The position numbers and the translations under genes are program-made. 64,000 nucleotides of DNA, from the NCBI RefSeq assembly GCF_026213295.1, contig NC_079426.1, positions 13,198,264 to 13,262,263 on the forward strand, given 5' to 3'. Source of the stretch: Gadus chalcogrammus (taxonomy: Eukaryota > Chordata > Actinopteri > Gadiformes > Gadidae). Below are positions 30,499-42,776 of this stretch, in pieces. A model generated the notes under the pieces. It was not told the origin of the DNA, did no database searches, and saw only the letters and a program-made list of their open reading frames with translations. The stretch's first letter is position 1, and each line of letters opens with the position of its first letter.

Positions 30499-31495
30499 AG
30501 TAACTTGGAAAAGTATGTTATTGGCCTTAATCCTTCACAGTTGTTGATCGAAATAAGCTCACATGATGAGACTTATACCGTTGGACTCCTCCTCCTCCTT
30601 GGATAAATAATTCATCCATGCTTGAAGTGTCTCCGTGCTTGTTGGCCAAGCACCACCTGAGGCCACCCTATGAAGGTAGGCATTGTCCGTCCTGCTCCCA
30701 CTTGGCTCTCTGGCACTCAGGCCCCGCCCATTTGCTGGTTGCGAGTCCTCTCGTCAATTTGCCACCGGCACAGGTATGTAGCAGTAGATGGCTAGCTGCA
30801 ATTGTTTGCATTTAAAATTAGCACACAAATTAGCCTATCTCAGCAGTTTTTGCTCGTTTGAAAACTGTATTTGGGTAGCCACTGCTGGCGTGGCGCGTCC
30901 TTTGGTGCGATCGGCTCGCGATTGCTGCAGTTTGCTGCTGATGCTCGTGAGCGCACCTCTCCTTCAGCTGTGATTTGTGACGCTGCCTGATCGGATCCAG
31001 GCCAGGTCTTCTGAGCCCTAAAAGCATAGAAACACTGCTATTTTGCCGGAGACTATTTTGCCTGGAGGCTGTTTTGCTTGGAGACTGATTTGCTGATTTT
31101 TTTGCTGACAAACCGCTTGGGCTTCTGCTATTTCTGATGACATGTTTCAAACAATTTTTACGTATTTTAAGAACATAAGCTGCCCCCACATAGCCTCTAG
31201 GAAGCAGATTCCAACACACAAGCTGTATTACCCTCACATAGCCACTAGGAAGCAGGACCGAACATATAAGCTGTAAATACTGTGCATAGCCACAAGGGGA
31301 GCAGGACCTTACTGAAGGCTGCAATAGCTACTCCATCCACAGAAGGCAACACCTTTAGACAGGTGAGGAAGCCGAGGTTAATACATCACATAGGCCACGC
31401 CTACTAGGTATTTAAACAGGTCCGGAAGCAAACAAGGGCAGAAACTTCCGGTAGTCCAGACTTGCGGGTTAGAGGCAGAGGTAGCCATGGTTTCA
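29889..31495. other. Non-coding, repeat-bearing interval between gsto and a candidate DNA transposon
   Basis: No gene is visible. It holds a pure (GT)n array at about 30404-30497, a ~16-bp tandem repeat built on TTTTGCCGGAGACT at about 31041-31105, and a ~48-bp repeat in three copies at about 31186-31315 with the recurring words CATAGCC, AGCAGGACC and AAGCTGTA. Confidence 0.5.
30404..30497. repeat. (GT)n microsatellite, ~93 bp
   Basis: Uninterrupted GT array downstream of gsto. Confidence 0.98.
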
Positions 31496-32370
31496 ACATT
31501 GGGGGGGACAAATGCCTGGGGGCGTGGTTCGGCCCCCCCCAGGCAAAGATTTTGAACATGCATTAATCTGGTGCAGTCTGAAAGCAAAATCTCAATACCT
31601 AGCACCTCATTTTGAAGACCTTTTTATGTTTAAAACACTTTAGTCTGGGAGTGTGGAAGACTTGAAATTAGGAAAAGGTTGACACACATATGCTTCAGAG
31701 CTGTTTTCCTTTACTTTTTAAATTAAATATAATATTTTGTGCTCCTCAATATTTCAACCAATCCAGTCAGTTCTTTTTCTTCCACATTTTATTCATTGAT
31801 GTTTTGTCTTTTTTTTTTTACAAAATACACAAACAAACACCTGCACTTTCACAACAAGGACACAATATCCAGCCAGTTCTTACTTCCATTACATTTTTTA
31901 TTGCATAACCATCACATTTGCCAATGTTGAGTAAACCCACCCAGGTGCATCAATCTCATGGACCTAAATAGAAGTCACCCCAAAACTTTTGTTACCCCTC
32001 AGAAAACAGATTTTCTGATATTTTCAACCACTTGTTTAATAAGTACATAGATGAGTTTCATGAGAGAGCGCACTGAGCTAATCTCATGGTGAAACCATTA
32101 GCCGTATTGAATGATGCACTGTGACATGTCAAGGACATAACCTACATTTTTCTGATTAGTTATAGATTAATCTATGAATACATACATTATACGATGTTTT
32201 GTAACTTTGAATGAGACTTGACTTAATAACAATTACTATAATGCTTAGTCCACAGGTTATTTAGGCTCCATGCAAACTTTTATATATATTTATTTCATTT
32301 GCACGGTGGCGCTGAGCATTCACCAAATATATTTTTTTTTCACAGCTAATGTAGCCGTTAGCACACTCAC

Positions 32371-32460
32371 GATCTCGTAATAACGAGATAAGGATCTCGA
32401 AATTACGAGAAGATATCGTATTTACGACATAAGGATCTCGTTTACGAGAAAAGGATCACG
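32371..32460. repeat. Array of four imperfect palindromes (ATCTCGT..ACGAGAT type)
   Basis: Four short palindromes follow each other at about 22-bp spacing: ATCTCGTAATAACGAGAT, ATCTCGAAATTACGAGAA, TATCGTATTTACGACATA and ATCTCGTTTACGAGAAA, mostly joined by AAGG. The array lies directly upstream of an integrase-like ORF fragment and looks like subterminal transposase-binding sequence of a DNA transposon. Confidence 0.6.
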
Positions 32461-32480
32461 CCTCTCATTCATCAATAACG

Positions 32481-32771
32481 TTGCTGGCTAGCTGCAGGAC
32501 GGTAAAGATGACGCTATCCGACGCTATCGTATTTTATTTCCTGCTCGGGTTGAGGCATTGGGAAATATTGATGTTCCTTAAAAGTGAGGAGGGCATTAAT
32601 ATAAGTGTGTCAACATTGCGCAGACATCTGAAGAGAGCATTAGTTCATATTTATTTCATAAACGGCAGTAAAAAAAATTATACCGGTGGGCATAAAAATA
32701 AAAACGGTGGGCATCATAACAAAAACATAAATAATTTATTAAGCACACCGTATGTTCTTGGCATTCATTAG
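32481..32771 (+). pseudogene. Fragment resembling the N-terminal HTH of a transposon integrase (IS3EU-like)
   Basis: From the ATG at 32518 the frame reads MTLSDAIVFYFLLGLRHWEI, then LMFL, then INISVSTLRRHLKRAL. The pattern (Ile/Phe..Tyr-Phe, GLR..EI..FL...G..IS..TL+R.L+) is that of the helix-turn-helix in front of integrase-core proteins common in fish and invertebrate genomes (IS3EU-type transposons). Homology stops after about 45 residues and low-complexity Asn/Lys/His sequence follows. No DDE catalytic core is present, so this is a relic. The family assignment is from pattern memory only. Confidence 0.35.
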
Positions 32772-33540
32772 CCTTTCACAGACCCATAGTATGGATAGGG
32801 CGTTTATACGGTCCATCACCGTTGCTTCTTTCCCCATAAGATGCTACAGTCAGTAAGACGCTATCAAGAAAGGAAGTATTGCCCAATGTCACAAAACGAA
32901 TGTACCCATTCCGCACGTGAACGACTTCATGGCTGTCTACGCTTCAACCTCGTGCATGATGCAGAAAATGTGCAACAGCGCCCCCTGGGGTCACAGATTT
33001 CGGCGGGTCGCAGAATTCGGTGTAACACCGGGGCCAACGTCATCTAGCTGTCTTACTACATAGGTAACACATAGCTAATGATGCTGCTCGCTAGAGAAGC
33101 GACAACAACCAACGAAATTTGAGAGACACTATCACACAACTTACCAGTGTTTTCGATCGTAACACGCCACTCATTTGCTGTTGTTGAAGTTTTTGATTCC
33201 GTGGTCATGTAAAAAAGACGGTTGATGCCCAAAGCAATCGAGTGACAAGTCACCGTCACCGAGCCGCACGTGCGGGGACGAATCAAATCATGGATCTGTC
33301 CCATTGGCTAGATAGCACGAACAGCCATATTCCCATTGGCTGTAAGAGCTGTAAATGGAATCGGATTGAGTTATTAGGGTGTGCGGCGCGCACTGTGTGC
33401 AGAGATGCGTTCAGGGAACGGAGTGTTCTTCAGAGAAAACCGTACATGGAAATATTGAATTGCTATATATTCCCAGCGATTGGGGGGGACATTTTGGGCA
33501 TATCTGAACATTGGGGGGGACTTGTACCCCCCAATGTATA

Positions 33541-34150
33541 ATAATAATAATAATAATAATAATAAATTGTATTTATAATGCACTTTATATTCAAGAATCT
33601 CAAAGTGCTTCAGAGAAAAAAATACCAAAAAAACTATTAAAAAGGGGGAACCTCAAAGAAAGTTTAGCTAAATGCTCTTTTAAAGAGATGGGTTTTGAGG
33701 TTCCGTTTAAAAAGAGCTGTAGTCTGTGGAGCCCTCAGGTGGTCAGGGAGGGCGTTCCATAGTCTAGGGGCAGCAGCAAAAAAGGCCCGATCACCCATGG
33801 TGCACAGCTTTGTATGTCGGGTTTGGAGGGTGTGAGTGGATCCTGTACGGAGTGTACGTGAGTTTGTCGGGGGGGTGAGGAGTTCCTGAAGGTAGAGGGG
33901 GGCAAGTCCGTGAAGGCACTGGTGGGTGAGGAGGGAGACCTTGTACTCAATTCTGAGTGAGACAGGGAGCCAGTGCAGTGATTTCAGGATGGGGGTGATG
34001 TGGTCATGCTTGCGCACCCTCATCAGGACCCTGGCAGCACTGTTTTGAATGTATTGGAGCCTCTGGATGCTCTTGCCAGGGATCCCAATGAGGAGTGCAT
34101 TGCAGTAGTCCAACCTGGAGGAGACAAAGGCATGGCCGCTATGCCTATGG
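33541..34150 (-). mobile_element. 5'-truncated LINE (L2/CR1 group), RT C-terminus and 3' tail
   Basis: Minus-strand frame 33664-34150 encodes the conserved C-terminal end of a non-LTR reverse transcriptase: SSRLDYCNALLIGIPGK, LQYIQNSAARVLMRV, DHITPILKSLHWLPV, GDRAFFAAAPRLWNALPDHL, then a FK..LKTHLF ending and a stop. Downstream of the stop comes the 3' UTR with AAGTGC and ATTTATAATGCACTTT, and a (TAA)n tail at 33541-33567, as in fish L2/CR1-like elements. The 5' part, including catalytic RT and endonuclease, is absent. This frame is uninterrupted, which suggests a fairly young copy. Confidence 0.8.
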
Positions 34151-34189
34151 TATTGGCCAGCTGGTAGTCGCTCGCACGTGTTCAATACA

Positions 34190-36022
34190 ATTCCCCTCCT
34201 TTTGCTTCGTAGTTACAATACCGAAATACTTTGACAAATAAAGTGAGTTAAAAGCGATGGACTACTTTCTTCGAAGAACGCAGCACAGTAATGAATTGTT
34301 TATTCTCCACACAATGGACAACACCATATAAGGTTCTATGATTTTGTAGACAAGTTAATGACTACAAACATGTACATTTTGCCATTTCCGCTATAACAAA
34401 GACAGGCCAAAGGTTTACCTGGGTATATTAGAACATGTAGGCGTGGCTTAGCCTATTTACTATTCCACCCACTCCCAATAAAACTGTTCGTTTAGCTGCG
34501 TTCGAAGGATGTGCAATCTATGATTGAGCTTGGTCTGGCAGGCTAGATAAATCTGTTACTTTCCCCTTATTGTTTTGGTTTCTTAAATTAAATTGTGTTG
34601 GCCTATGTTCCCATTTTGATTAGTTTATTTCTGTTAATCATTTATTTTGTATCCGTTGCATTAGGATACTTTTGTTGGGTGATTTAAACAAGTTAATGAT
34701 GTTTACTTCTAAAATAATCGAGTGCGTGTGTCTTCGTGTGTGCGTTCCCGCACATCCCTCGCTGACCCATCTCCCAACTGGTAAGCCTCAGCTGTTGAAT
34801 TGGAGTTTCTGTCCTGATATCCCTATTGAGTAAATGTTTTTTAGTATCTTTATGAGATTTTAACTTTTGTAATAATGGAATAATTGTTGGAACTGGAATA
34901 CCATCTCCTGCCTCTCAGTAAAACTAACCTAAGGGCCTTGTTGCTGGTATCAGGAGCGTCGCTAGCAATTGAAAACATTCGGGGCTGTAGCCCAGAAGTT
35001 AAGAGTCCTTTTTAAAATGAGGGTTCAGGGTTTTTCCCCATGAGAATTTTTGAAAACGGGGCTGATAAACATGCAATTTTAACGTAGTTTGAGAAGGAAA
35101 GGAAAGACCCATCGTCATGTCTGACTCACGTCGGGGCAGGCGAGTAGGTTAGTGTTTACATAAAGGATAGGAAAGTGCAGCACATACACCATATGCCAAA
35201 ATGAGTCATTAGAATAGCCTAATAATGCAACCACATTAAAGTCTATACTCTACGGGGCTACAATAATAAGATTGTAGCGCAAACGTTCAAATGACATGGC
35301 TCCACTTAGAAAAAAGTACAACCTGAAATTCAGTCAGTTGTCAAATTTGCTGAACAAAATGTTAAACTTAAATAATCGTTCGTAATTAACTTGTAGTCCA
35401 TTTATTTAGGCTCTCAATAGCATAACCATACAGCATTGCCACATCGGCGGGAATACACGGCAGACGCAATGGACGACGGAAGGCGTGTCTGACGGATGGG
35501 GGAGTGGTATTTCCCGACGGAGCCAAGATCTGATTGGCTGACGGATCCGTTGCAGCCCGAAAAGTTGAAATTTTCCCAACTTCTGAACGCAAGAGATGGA
35601 GCCGATGGAACGGACGGACCCACAATCCATTTCAGGATCGCCCAATGCAAAGTCAATGAGATCCGTCAACGGACGGATGCAGTGGGCAAGGTGTGTTTAT
35701 AGGCCTGCATGTACGGTAAAATTCATGCTGGTATAAATAATACATTTGATAGTATTTCCCATCTTTGCTGAGCAACAGTTATTTTTGAAATTAATACACC
35801 TAGCAAGCACCTAGCCTCTAACCATATAGCAAAAATCTTATGGCCCAAAACTGGCATGCCATTTTGGCAATGCTTTGGAATGATGTACAGCCCAAATTTG
35901 TGCCAAAAGAAAAACAAAAGGAGGCCAAAACCCAGCCAAAACCAATTTTGGAATACCAAAATGTAGCCAGAAGTATCCCAAAGAGTGGCCAAAATCCCCA
36001 GACCATTGCCAAAAAGAAGCCA
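34190..36022. other. Non-coding interval, no recognised gene
   Basis: Open frames here are short and show no family pattern. The segment 35390-35700 is GC-richer, with repeated GACGGA words, and may be a degraded transposon. 35830-36020 grades into the 22-bp minisatellite that follows. Confidence 0.45.
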
Positions 36023-36146
36023 TAACTGACCCAAAGTGATCCCAATAACCGACCCAAAATGATCCCATAACTGACCCAAATTTATCCCATAACTGACCCA
36101 AAGTGATCCCATAACTGACCCAAAGTGATCCCATAACTGACCCAAA
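36023..36146. repeat. 22-bp minisatellite, about six copies
   Basis: The unit is CATAACTGACCCAAAGTGATCC, varied at the middle positions (AATTTAT, AAAATGAT). It is just downstream of the last exon of the DUF4806 gene. Sequence to the left (35940-36020) carries decayed relatives of the unit. Confidence 0.8.
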
Positions 36147-36237
36147 CCTCATAAGTTACATTGTTAATTTATTTTCTATGTGTATAATGCACAAATAATT
36201 AAACAAAATATTATAAAAGTAGTATCTTTTATTCGAT

Positions 36238-38173
36238 TTAATCAGTTTGCTCCTGGTTTGGAGCCGGCTGGCGTTTTTTCCTTCCTCCCTCCCTATCCCC
36301 AGCCCAGTAAAACCATTGTTTAATGGCATCCGCAAATTTGCACATCCGTTTGCGATTGAACAGGATGGATTGCGCCTAACTGCATCTGAAATTGAAGAAG
36401 CACACAAAGATAGTTTGTGTCAGTGATTTTAACAAATATAACTGGATTTAAACAGCAATACTGCAATGCATGCTACAATCTTTTTCCCGCAAAGTTCCAA
36501 CTGTAAGCATTGCCAAAATAACTTATCACGGGAGATAGGTGCATGCTCTGTGGCTGTGTGGGCTGTGTGTTGTCTCCCAGAAACGGGGTTCTGACGGACG
36601 TTTTTCATATTAATCACATCGTTTTAGTTAACAATAATTTTGAATTAACAATAATTTTGGCCAGGTGTGTTTCAGCATGGTAGCCTATATCATACTAAAC
36701 ATAAAAAAAAGAAAAGGAAAAAAAAGCAGAATAAATTTAGCGCTCAGTGTTGATTCTGTGGCGCTGTGCTATGTATGGGAAACAAAGAAAATCAAAAGCA
36801 GCTCACCAATTCCTGACGAAGGTCCCGCTGGCTTGCCAGGTCGCCCTCCAGGGTCTCCAGAGCCAGTTTATCCCCTAGCGGAAAATAGGCAGTATGCCTG
36901 GAGGTGGTGGACATCTTCTGACCTCCCTGGATAGATCTGTGGAGGTCTTGGATCATGCGTATCATGGTCTTTTGCTGGTCCATCAGGATTTGTTGGTTAA
37001 CCAACAGGTCACGCAGAAGAGCTGTAAAATAAAAAAAGCAACATTTAGTAGGCTTATAAAAAGGCAGTTTTAAATCTTCAACGCATGCATTTTTGTCTGT
37101 ACATTCATTTTTATTTATTTATGTATTTATTTATTAATCTATTAATTTGCCCAGCTACCTATCCATCTATCTATTTATCTATTATATCCCAAGGATATAT
37201 ACCCATATATATATATATATAGAGAGTGAATATATCACTCATATCAAGTGACGGCTGGAGGAGTGTAACACATTAATTCTTACTTCCACACATTTGATCA
37301 CAGCCTCTGATAGCATGATGCCCCTGCTGACTCCCTGACCCTGGACTGACAGACTGGCCCTGATTAGGTGTCCCTACTATCTCCACCTCTGTCCCTGACT
37401 CTGCCATGTCACCTCCACCATAACTCGTGCCAATTGCTTGGCGAAGGGTTGACCCCAGGGTCCTTAAGTGCTGGAGGTGGGCGTAAAAATATATATTTTA
37501 AACACCTATGAATTGTTATTATTTCAAATTTCAACTTAATTTTCAATTATGATTGCCTAGTTTATTAGTGAACAACAATTTACATATTTTTTCATCTATC
37601 ATCTCCACTAAAAAAGCAACTTTTAAATTACATTTTATTTAAAACTAAAGACTTTAATTACAGCGGCTGATGTTGGACGGTCCAGAGACAGCAGGGGTCT
37701 TAGGGAGATTTTGGAAGGCCTGTTTCTTTGGAGGACTGGGGTCTTGACTTTCAAAGTCCAGTCGGACGTGTCTACTTGGCCTTTATTAGAGACAGACAAA
37801 ACAAAAGACAAATATATGAGTTCATAAAGAGACTGGCTTTGCACAAATAAAAAAAAGTCATTTTGAGATGCATAAAAGTCATACTTGATTTTTCTTTTGG
37901 GTCTGCGGTCTGTTGTCGGGTCTTCGGCCTCTGATGCCAAATCAATTTGGTTTTGAGCCAGTGGCAGCTTCTGGCGACACTCCAGATAGTTATCTGTTGA
38001 ACAGAACTCGAATTTAGGATTGTATTTATTGATATCATGACTGATCAGGTAATTATTTAAGGATACATACCTGAAGAAAAAAAAAAAAAAAAACTGCATG
38101 CCCCACTATTGTACCATTGCGTGGGCACAACCTCCACCTCCTCGGAATTGTCAAAGCAGACAACGGAATACAT
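36238..38173 (-). CDS. DUF4806-domain protein of unknown function, about six exons
   Basis: A family-typical N-terminal piece starts at ATG 38173: MYSVVCFDNSEEVEVVPTQW. Exon 37885-38070 has the family phrase YLECRQKLPLAQ followed by RRPKRKIK. An exon near 37647-37782 reads on to SPPKKQAFQNLPKT. One near 37290-37475 is Gly/Ser/Gln-rich. Exon 36807-37021 has LLVNQQILMDQQKTMIRMI followed by YFPLGDKLALETLE and LRQEL, the start of the DUF4806 domain. An exon near 36490-36590 gives VISYFGNAYSWNFAGKR. The last (36238-36375) reads NRKRMCKFADAIKQWFYWAG and ends in a stop. The T17 run between the first two pieces leaves only ~27 bases of possible intron, too short for a vertebrate intron. It points to a collapsed homopolymer, a deletion, or a decayed copy. 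These genes are numerous in fish and may be transposon-derived; function is unknown. Confidence 0.6.
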
Positions 38174-39055
<882 letters not shown>

Positions 39056-39198
39056 CGCACCCGTAAGTCATGAAATGCAGTCCCGCTCATCACCTTGTCG
39101 GCTGGTTAACAGGACATAAGCCATAAACGCACCCGAAGTCATGGGATGCAATCCCGCTCATCACCCTGTCGGCTGGTTAACCAGACATAAGCCATAAC
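39056..39198. repeat. 72-bp tandem duplication upstream of ina
   Basis: Copy 1 (39056-39127) and copy 2 (39128-39198) share CGCACCCG, AAGTCATG, TCCCGCTCATCACC, TGTCGGCTGGTTAAC and GACATAAGCCATAA with few differences. They lie about 0.63 kb before the ina start codon. Confidence 0.85.
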
Positions 39199-39750
39199 TC
39201 AGCCAGAATTACATGGCGCCCTTTATTTATTATGGCAGATCATAATTAAGCCACAGGTCTCCCAAACATCTTAGAGGAGCTTATCATGTGCCAAAAAATA
39301 TACGAAGCCGGTATGAAATTAAACTGATTCTGGAAAAAAGTATAAATGATGCAATTATGTCGTTAAAGCATATAATATCTATCATAGAATAATGATAAAG
39401 ATTTGAATATTTAGAGTGAATGCTGATACAGCATTCACACGATGGGGAATCAAAAGCAGAGAAAAAATTAGGTATTTTTTCTGTATAATTTGTATTCTCT
39501 CCATAGACCTCCTTCTATATATAATTTGTATTCTCCATTTTTCTACACCTAGTTTTTCTAAATGTTAAAATCCCTTTTGAACCACTTTCGTGGTCATTCT
39601 GTTTCTCACTTAATGAGGTGAACTTCATTGCACCCTGTCGGCGCAATTAAGTGTTTTACCGTAAAAGGCAACCTAGATGCGCAATCGATCCTTTAAGTTT
39701 AGACGGCGAGGGCGCGCTACTCCGAAGTGTAGATTGCGTGACCGCAGTCC

Positions 39751-39760
39751 TTTATAAGCT
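39751..39760 (+). promoter_or_regulatory. TATA-like box of ina
   Basis: TTTATAAGCT lies 64-73 bases before the ina ATG (39824), leaving room for a short 5' UTR of about 40 bases. It sits in a local GC-rich context (GGCGAGGGCGCGC at about 39702). Confidence 0.5.
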
Positions 39761-39823
39761 CCACTAAAGCTCTTAAGTAAATCAGTCTGTCGCCTTCCCC
39801 CTCTACGTTGTCGTCTCGCCGCA

Positions 39824-42476
39824 ATGACGAACTATGGAGACCAACACTATTCTTCTTCATCCTATCGAAAGATTTTCGGGGATTCCCCGCGTTTTTCGAA
39901 CACATCCACCTCCTCCTCCTCGCGCGGGAGAAGCGCTGGAAGTGTGTCTCGCGGCTCAGCTGACACCAGATCCCTGAGATCTCTGCAGGGGTCGTCGTCT
40001 CGCAACACCGCGTCCGCGTCATCCTTCGGTTACTATAGGAGGACCCCGGGTGCCGGGGACTTTGTGGATTCAACCCAGGTCTCCGCGGTCAACAGCGAGT
40101 TCAAACTGGTTCGGACCAGCGAGAAGGAGCAGCTGCAGGGGCTGAACGACCGTTTTGCCACTTTTATCGACAAGGTCCGGCACCTGGAGCAGCAGAATAG
40201 TGCCCTGGAGAGCGAGCTGGTCACGCTGCAACGCAAACAACAAGAACCGTCGCGCGTCGCCGAGCTTTACCAGGAGGAGCTGCGCAACCTGCGCGCCCAG
40301 GTGGAGGAGCTTAACGCCGAGAAGAACCAAGTGCTCATCGAGCGGGATAACTTGGAGGAAGAGCACCAAAAGCTCCTCGCCAAATATGAAGACGAGGTCA
40401 GGGCGCGAAAGGAGGTCGAGCAGACCCTCAAGTCGTATCGGAAAGACGTCGACGACGCGACCCTCGCACGCCTGGACCTCGAGCGCAAAGTGGACTCGCT
40501 GTCGGAGGAGATTTCCTTCCTGAGGAAGGTGCACGGCGAGGAGATGCACGAGCTGAGCGCGATGATGCACGCCGCGGCGCAGGGGGCGTCCGTGGACGTG
40601 GCGATGCCCAAGCCCGACCTCACGTTGGCTCTGAAGGAGATACGGAACCAGTACGAGGCCGTGGCGTCAAAGAACCTCCAGTCCTCCGAGGAGTGGTACA
40701 AGTCCAAGTTCGCCAACCTGAACGAACAGGCGATCCGGGGCAACGAGGCGATGCGCGCCAGCAAGGAGGAGATCAACGAGTTCCGGAGGCAGCTGCAGTC
40801 CAAGACCCTGGAGCTTGAGACGCTGCGAGGGGCCAACGAGTCTCTGGAGAGACAGATGAGGGAGGCGGAGGACACACACAGTGCGGAGATAGCCGCCATG
40901 CAGGCAAGAGCAGACACCAGGAACAATGATAACATTGATTATTCCTTTTATTTTGTGGAACGTTTGAATAGATTAGGATTTCAGGTTTGACTTTTACTGG
41001 AGATCGATTGCACATCGCTTTAACGTCCATTCTAATTACACAATAACGCAGAAAACGTAGGCTACTATATCAACTACTAACCCAAACGGTGTCCAAACGA
41101 TTCACCTTTAATTCATTTATCTCGGTTCATCAACCACCTCAACCGCCACCCTGGACCCTTATTGGATCAGAAGGTGGTGGCCTTAAAGATGGCACGTTAA
41201 TCCTTCTTAATGGAAGGTGTTGAGTCATAAGGTTAAAGTGTACTTGTTCGAAAGGCCTGATTGAGTGATCTATCAGTCATTCGTCTCATTAGTTTTTCTC
41301 ACAGCTAGTGGTATAATAGGGCAATTTTCTCACTTTCATTCACTAACTCGCTCTATCATTTCCTAAAATAAGATTACAAAAGATGACAACATTTGAATAG
41401 AAAAAGAAAAGTGATAATGTAAAAGTTTAATGCAATATCAATCAGAAAATATGTAAACAAAGTGGAAAAAGTAGCCTACTTGAATAACACAATTGTATGT
41501 TTGTATATTATATTATATTACAGAAAAGTGTTAGCCTTGAGATGAGGGTTGGCGTTCACCCACTCAGCCTCTCTTTCTGCATGTTCCAGGACACTATTGG
41601 CCACTTGGACAGTGAACTGCGCAACATGAAGAGTGAGACAGCGCAGCACATGAGGGAATACCAGGAGCTGCTCAACATCAAGATGGCACTGGACATGGAG
41701 ATCGCAGCATACAGGTACCAGCTAGCAGACCAACCAATTAGCAGCTTGGCAGCCCCCATCGTTACAATCCTTTTATCGAGATGAATACTAAATGGCTGAC
41801 GAACATATAGAACAGAATGTGTCCTCAACTTTGTGGTCTTTAATAAGTAAATAATAAGTTACCTGTTTGATGATGCATTCCTGATACCTAAAGGTATACA
41901 TGACTTGTATCCCAAAGCAAACTAAAAACGTATTGTGGTTTGATGTTGTTAAGAGTAAAGAATAAAAAATAAAGATGTTTGAAGCAGATGCAAGTTGTGA
42001 TAGCAATACATTTTCTAATAAAAATGAGGCCACAGGCCAAAACCGGTTGGCAGCCACTAGACAACACTAGAGCCATGGTGCTACAGTTCTAAAACATGAC
42101 CGAACAAATTGACTGTACAATTAACGAAGACGGAAAATGTAAAGAATAGAGAGGTCAACCTTTCCACCACACCAACTGTCATCTTTATTCCTGTCAGAGT
42201 AAGTCATTACATCTCCTGAATATTAATATCTTTCCCTCTTGGTCCAAAAGAAAACTGCTGGAAGGGGAGGAGAGCCACTTCAGTTCGGGCGTCTCGTTCG
42301 GCGTGTCCAACCACAGTACCGTGGGCGGCGGCTACGGCTTCCCCCTGCCCCGCTCCTCTCTGAGCTCCACCGGGAGCAGTCGCAGAGAGAAACAAGCCTC
42401 CCCAGAGGGGAACACTGCCAAAGAGCCCGGGGAGATGAAGAACGATGATGACGCAGACGTCAACTCCAACAGCTAA
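39824..42476 (+). CDS. ina: Alpha-internexin, neuronal intermediate filament protein (complete, 3 exons, 476 aa)
   Basis: Class IV intermediate filament protein that co-assembles with neurofilaments in neuronal cytoplasm. Exons are 39824-40903, 41590-41714 and 42251-42476. This 3-exon plan, with one huge first exon, is the neurofilament/internexin plan and separates it from vimentin and desmin. The head (residues 1-~85) starts [20 protein letters not shown] and is Ser/Arg-rich. The rod begins with [19 protein letters not shown] and includes [20 protein letters not shown]. The rod end reads [19 protein letters not shown] then KLLEGEE. The tail is short, with a Gly-rich stretch and an acidic Asn/Asp end. 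Human INA has 499 residues. Intron 1 has a GC donor (CAG|GCAAGA). It is convergent with pcgf6, as in human. Fish have two paralogues (inaa, inab); I cannot tell which this is. Confidence 0.93.
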
Positions 42477-42522
42477 ACAAACCCAAAGAGAATACTCTTT
42501 GATATGTAAACAAAGTGGAAAA

Positions 42523-42555
42523 AGAATAGATCAGACTTTGGGTCTGATCTATTCT
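42523..42555 (+). other. Perfect 14-bp-arm hairpin in the ina 3' UTR
   Basis: AGAATAGATCAGAC (42523-42536), loop TTTGG, then GTCTGATCTATTCT (42542-42555). It starts 47 bases after the ina stop codon, so it would be folded in the mRNA. Confidence 0.75.
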
Positions 42556-42776
42556 GTTCCGGTTGCATCTTTAACAGTTATACTAGATATTTTAAATGTT
42601 TGGCAGGAGTGTTCAGGTTTATTTAACTATGCTGTTTATTATCAATAAGCTAGGCTCTACTCGTATAGTAGAGCATATACTAGACGAGTATATGCTTGTC
42701 TAGTGGGAGAATGGGCGGTGGGAGAATTTGTCTACCTCCTTCTCAATCGAGACAATCACTAAATCTACTTACTGAA

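Larger units (their letters stand above)
31496..33537. mobile_element. Candidate ~2-kb DNA transposon bounded by G-rich inverted ends
   Basis: The left end reads ACATTGGGGGGGACAA at 31496. The right end at about 33522-33537 reads TTGTACCCCCCAATGT, the inverse with one substitution and one G fewer. A second copy of ACATTGGGGGGGAC lies at 33508, so the right end is itself a palindrome. Inside are an integrase-like ORF fragment (32481-32771) and an array of palindromes (32371-32460). No convincing target duplication was found and a LINE tail abuts the right end, so the boundaries are tentative. Confidence 0.4.

Noticed and set aside
36023..36146. Regular direct repeats considered as a CRISPR array
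   Set aside because: The units are contiguous without spacers and the genome is a vertebrate; it is a minisatellite.
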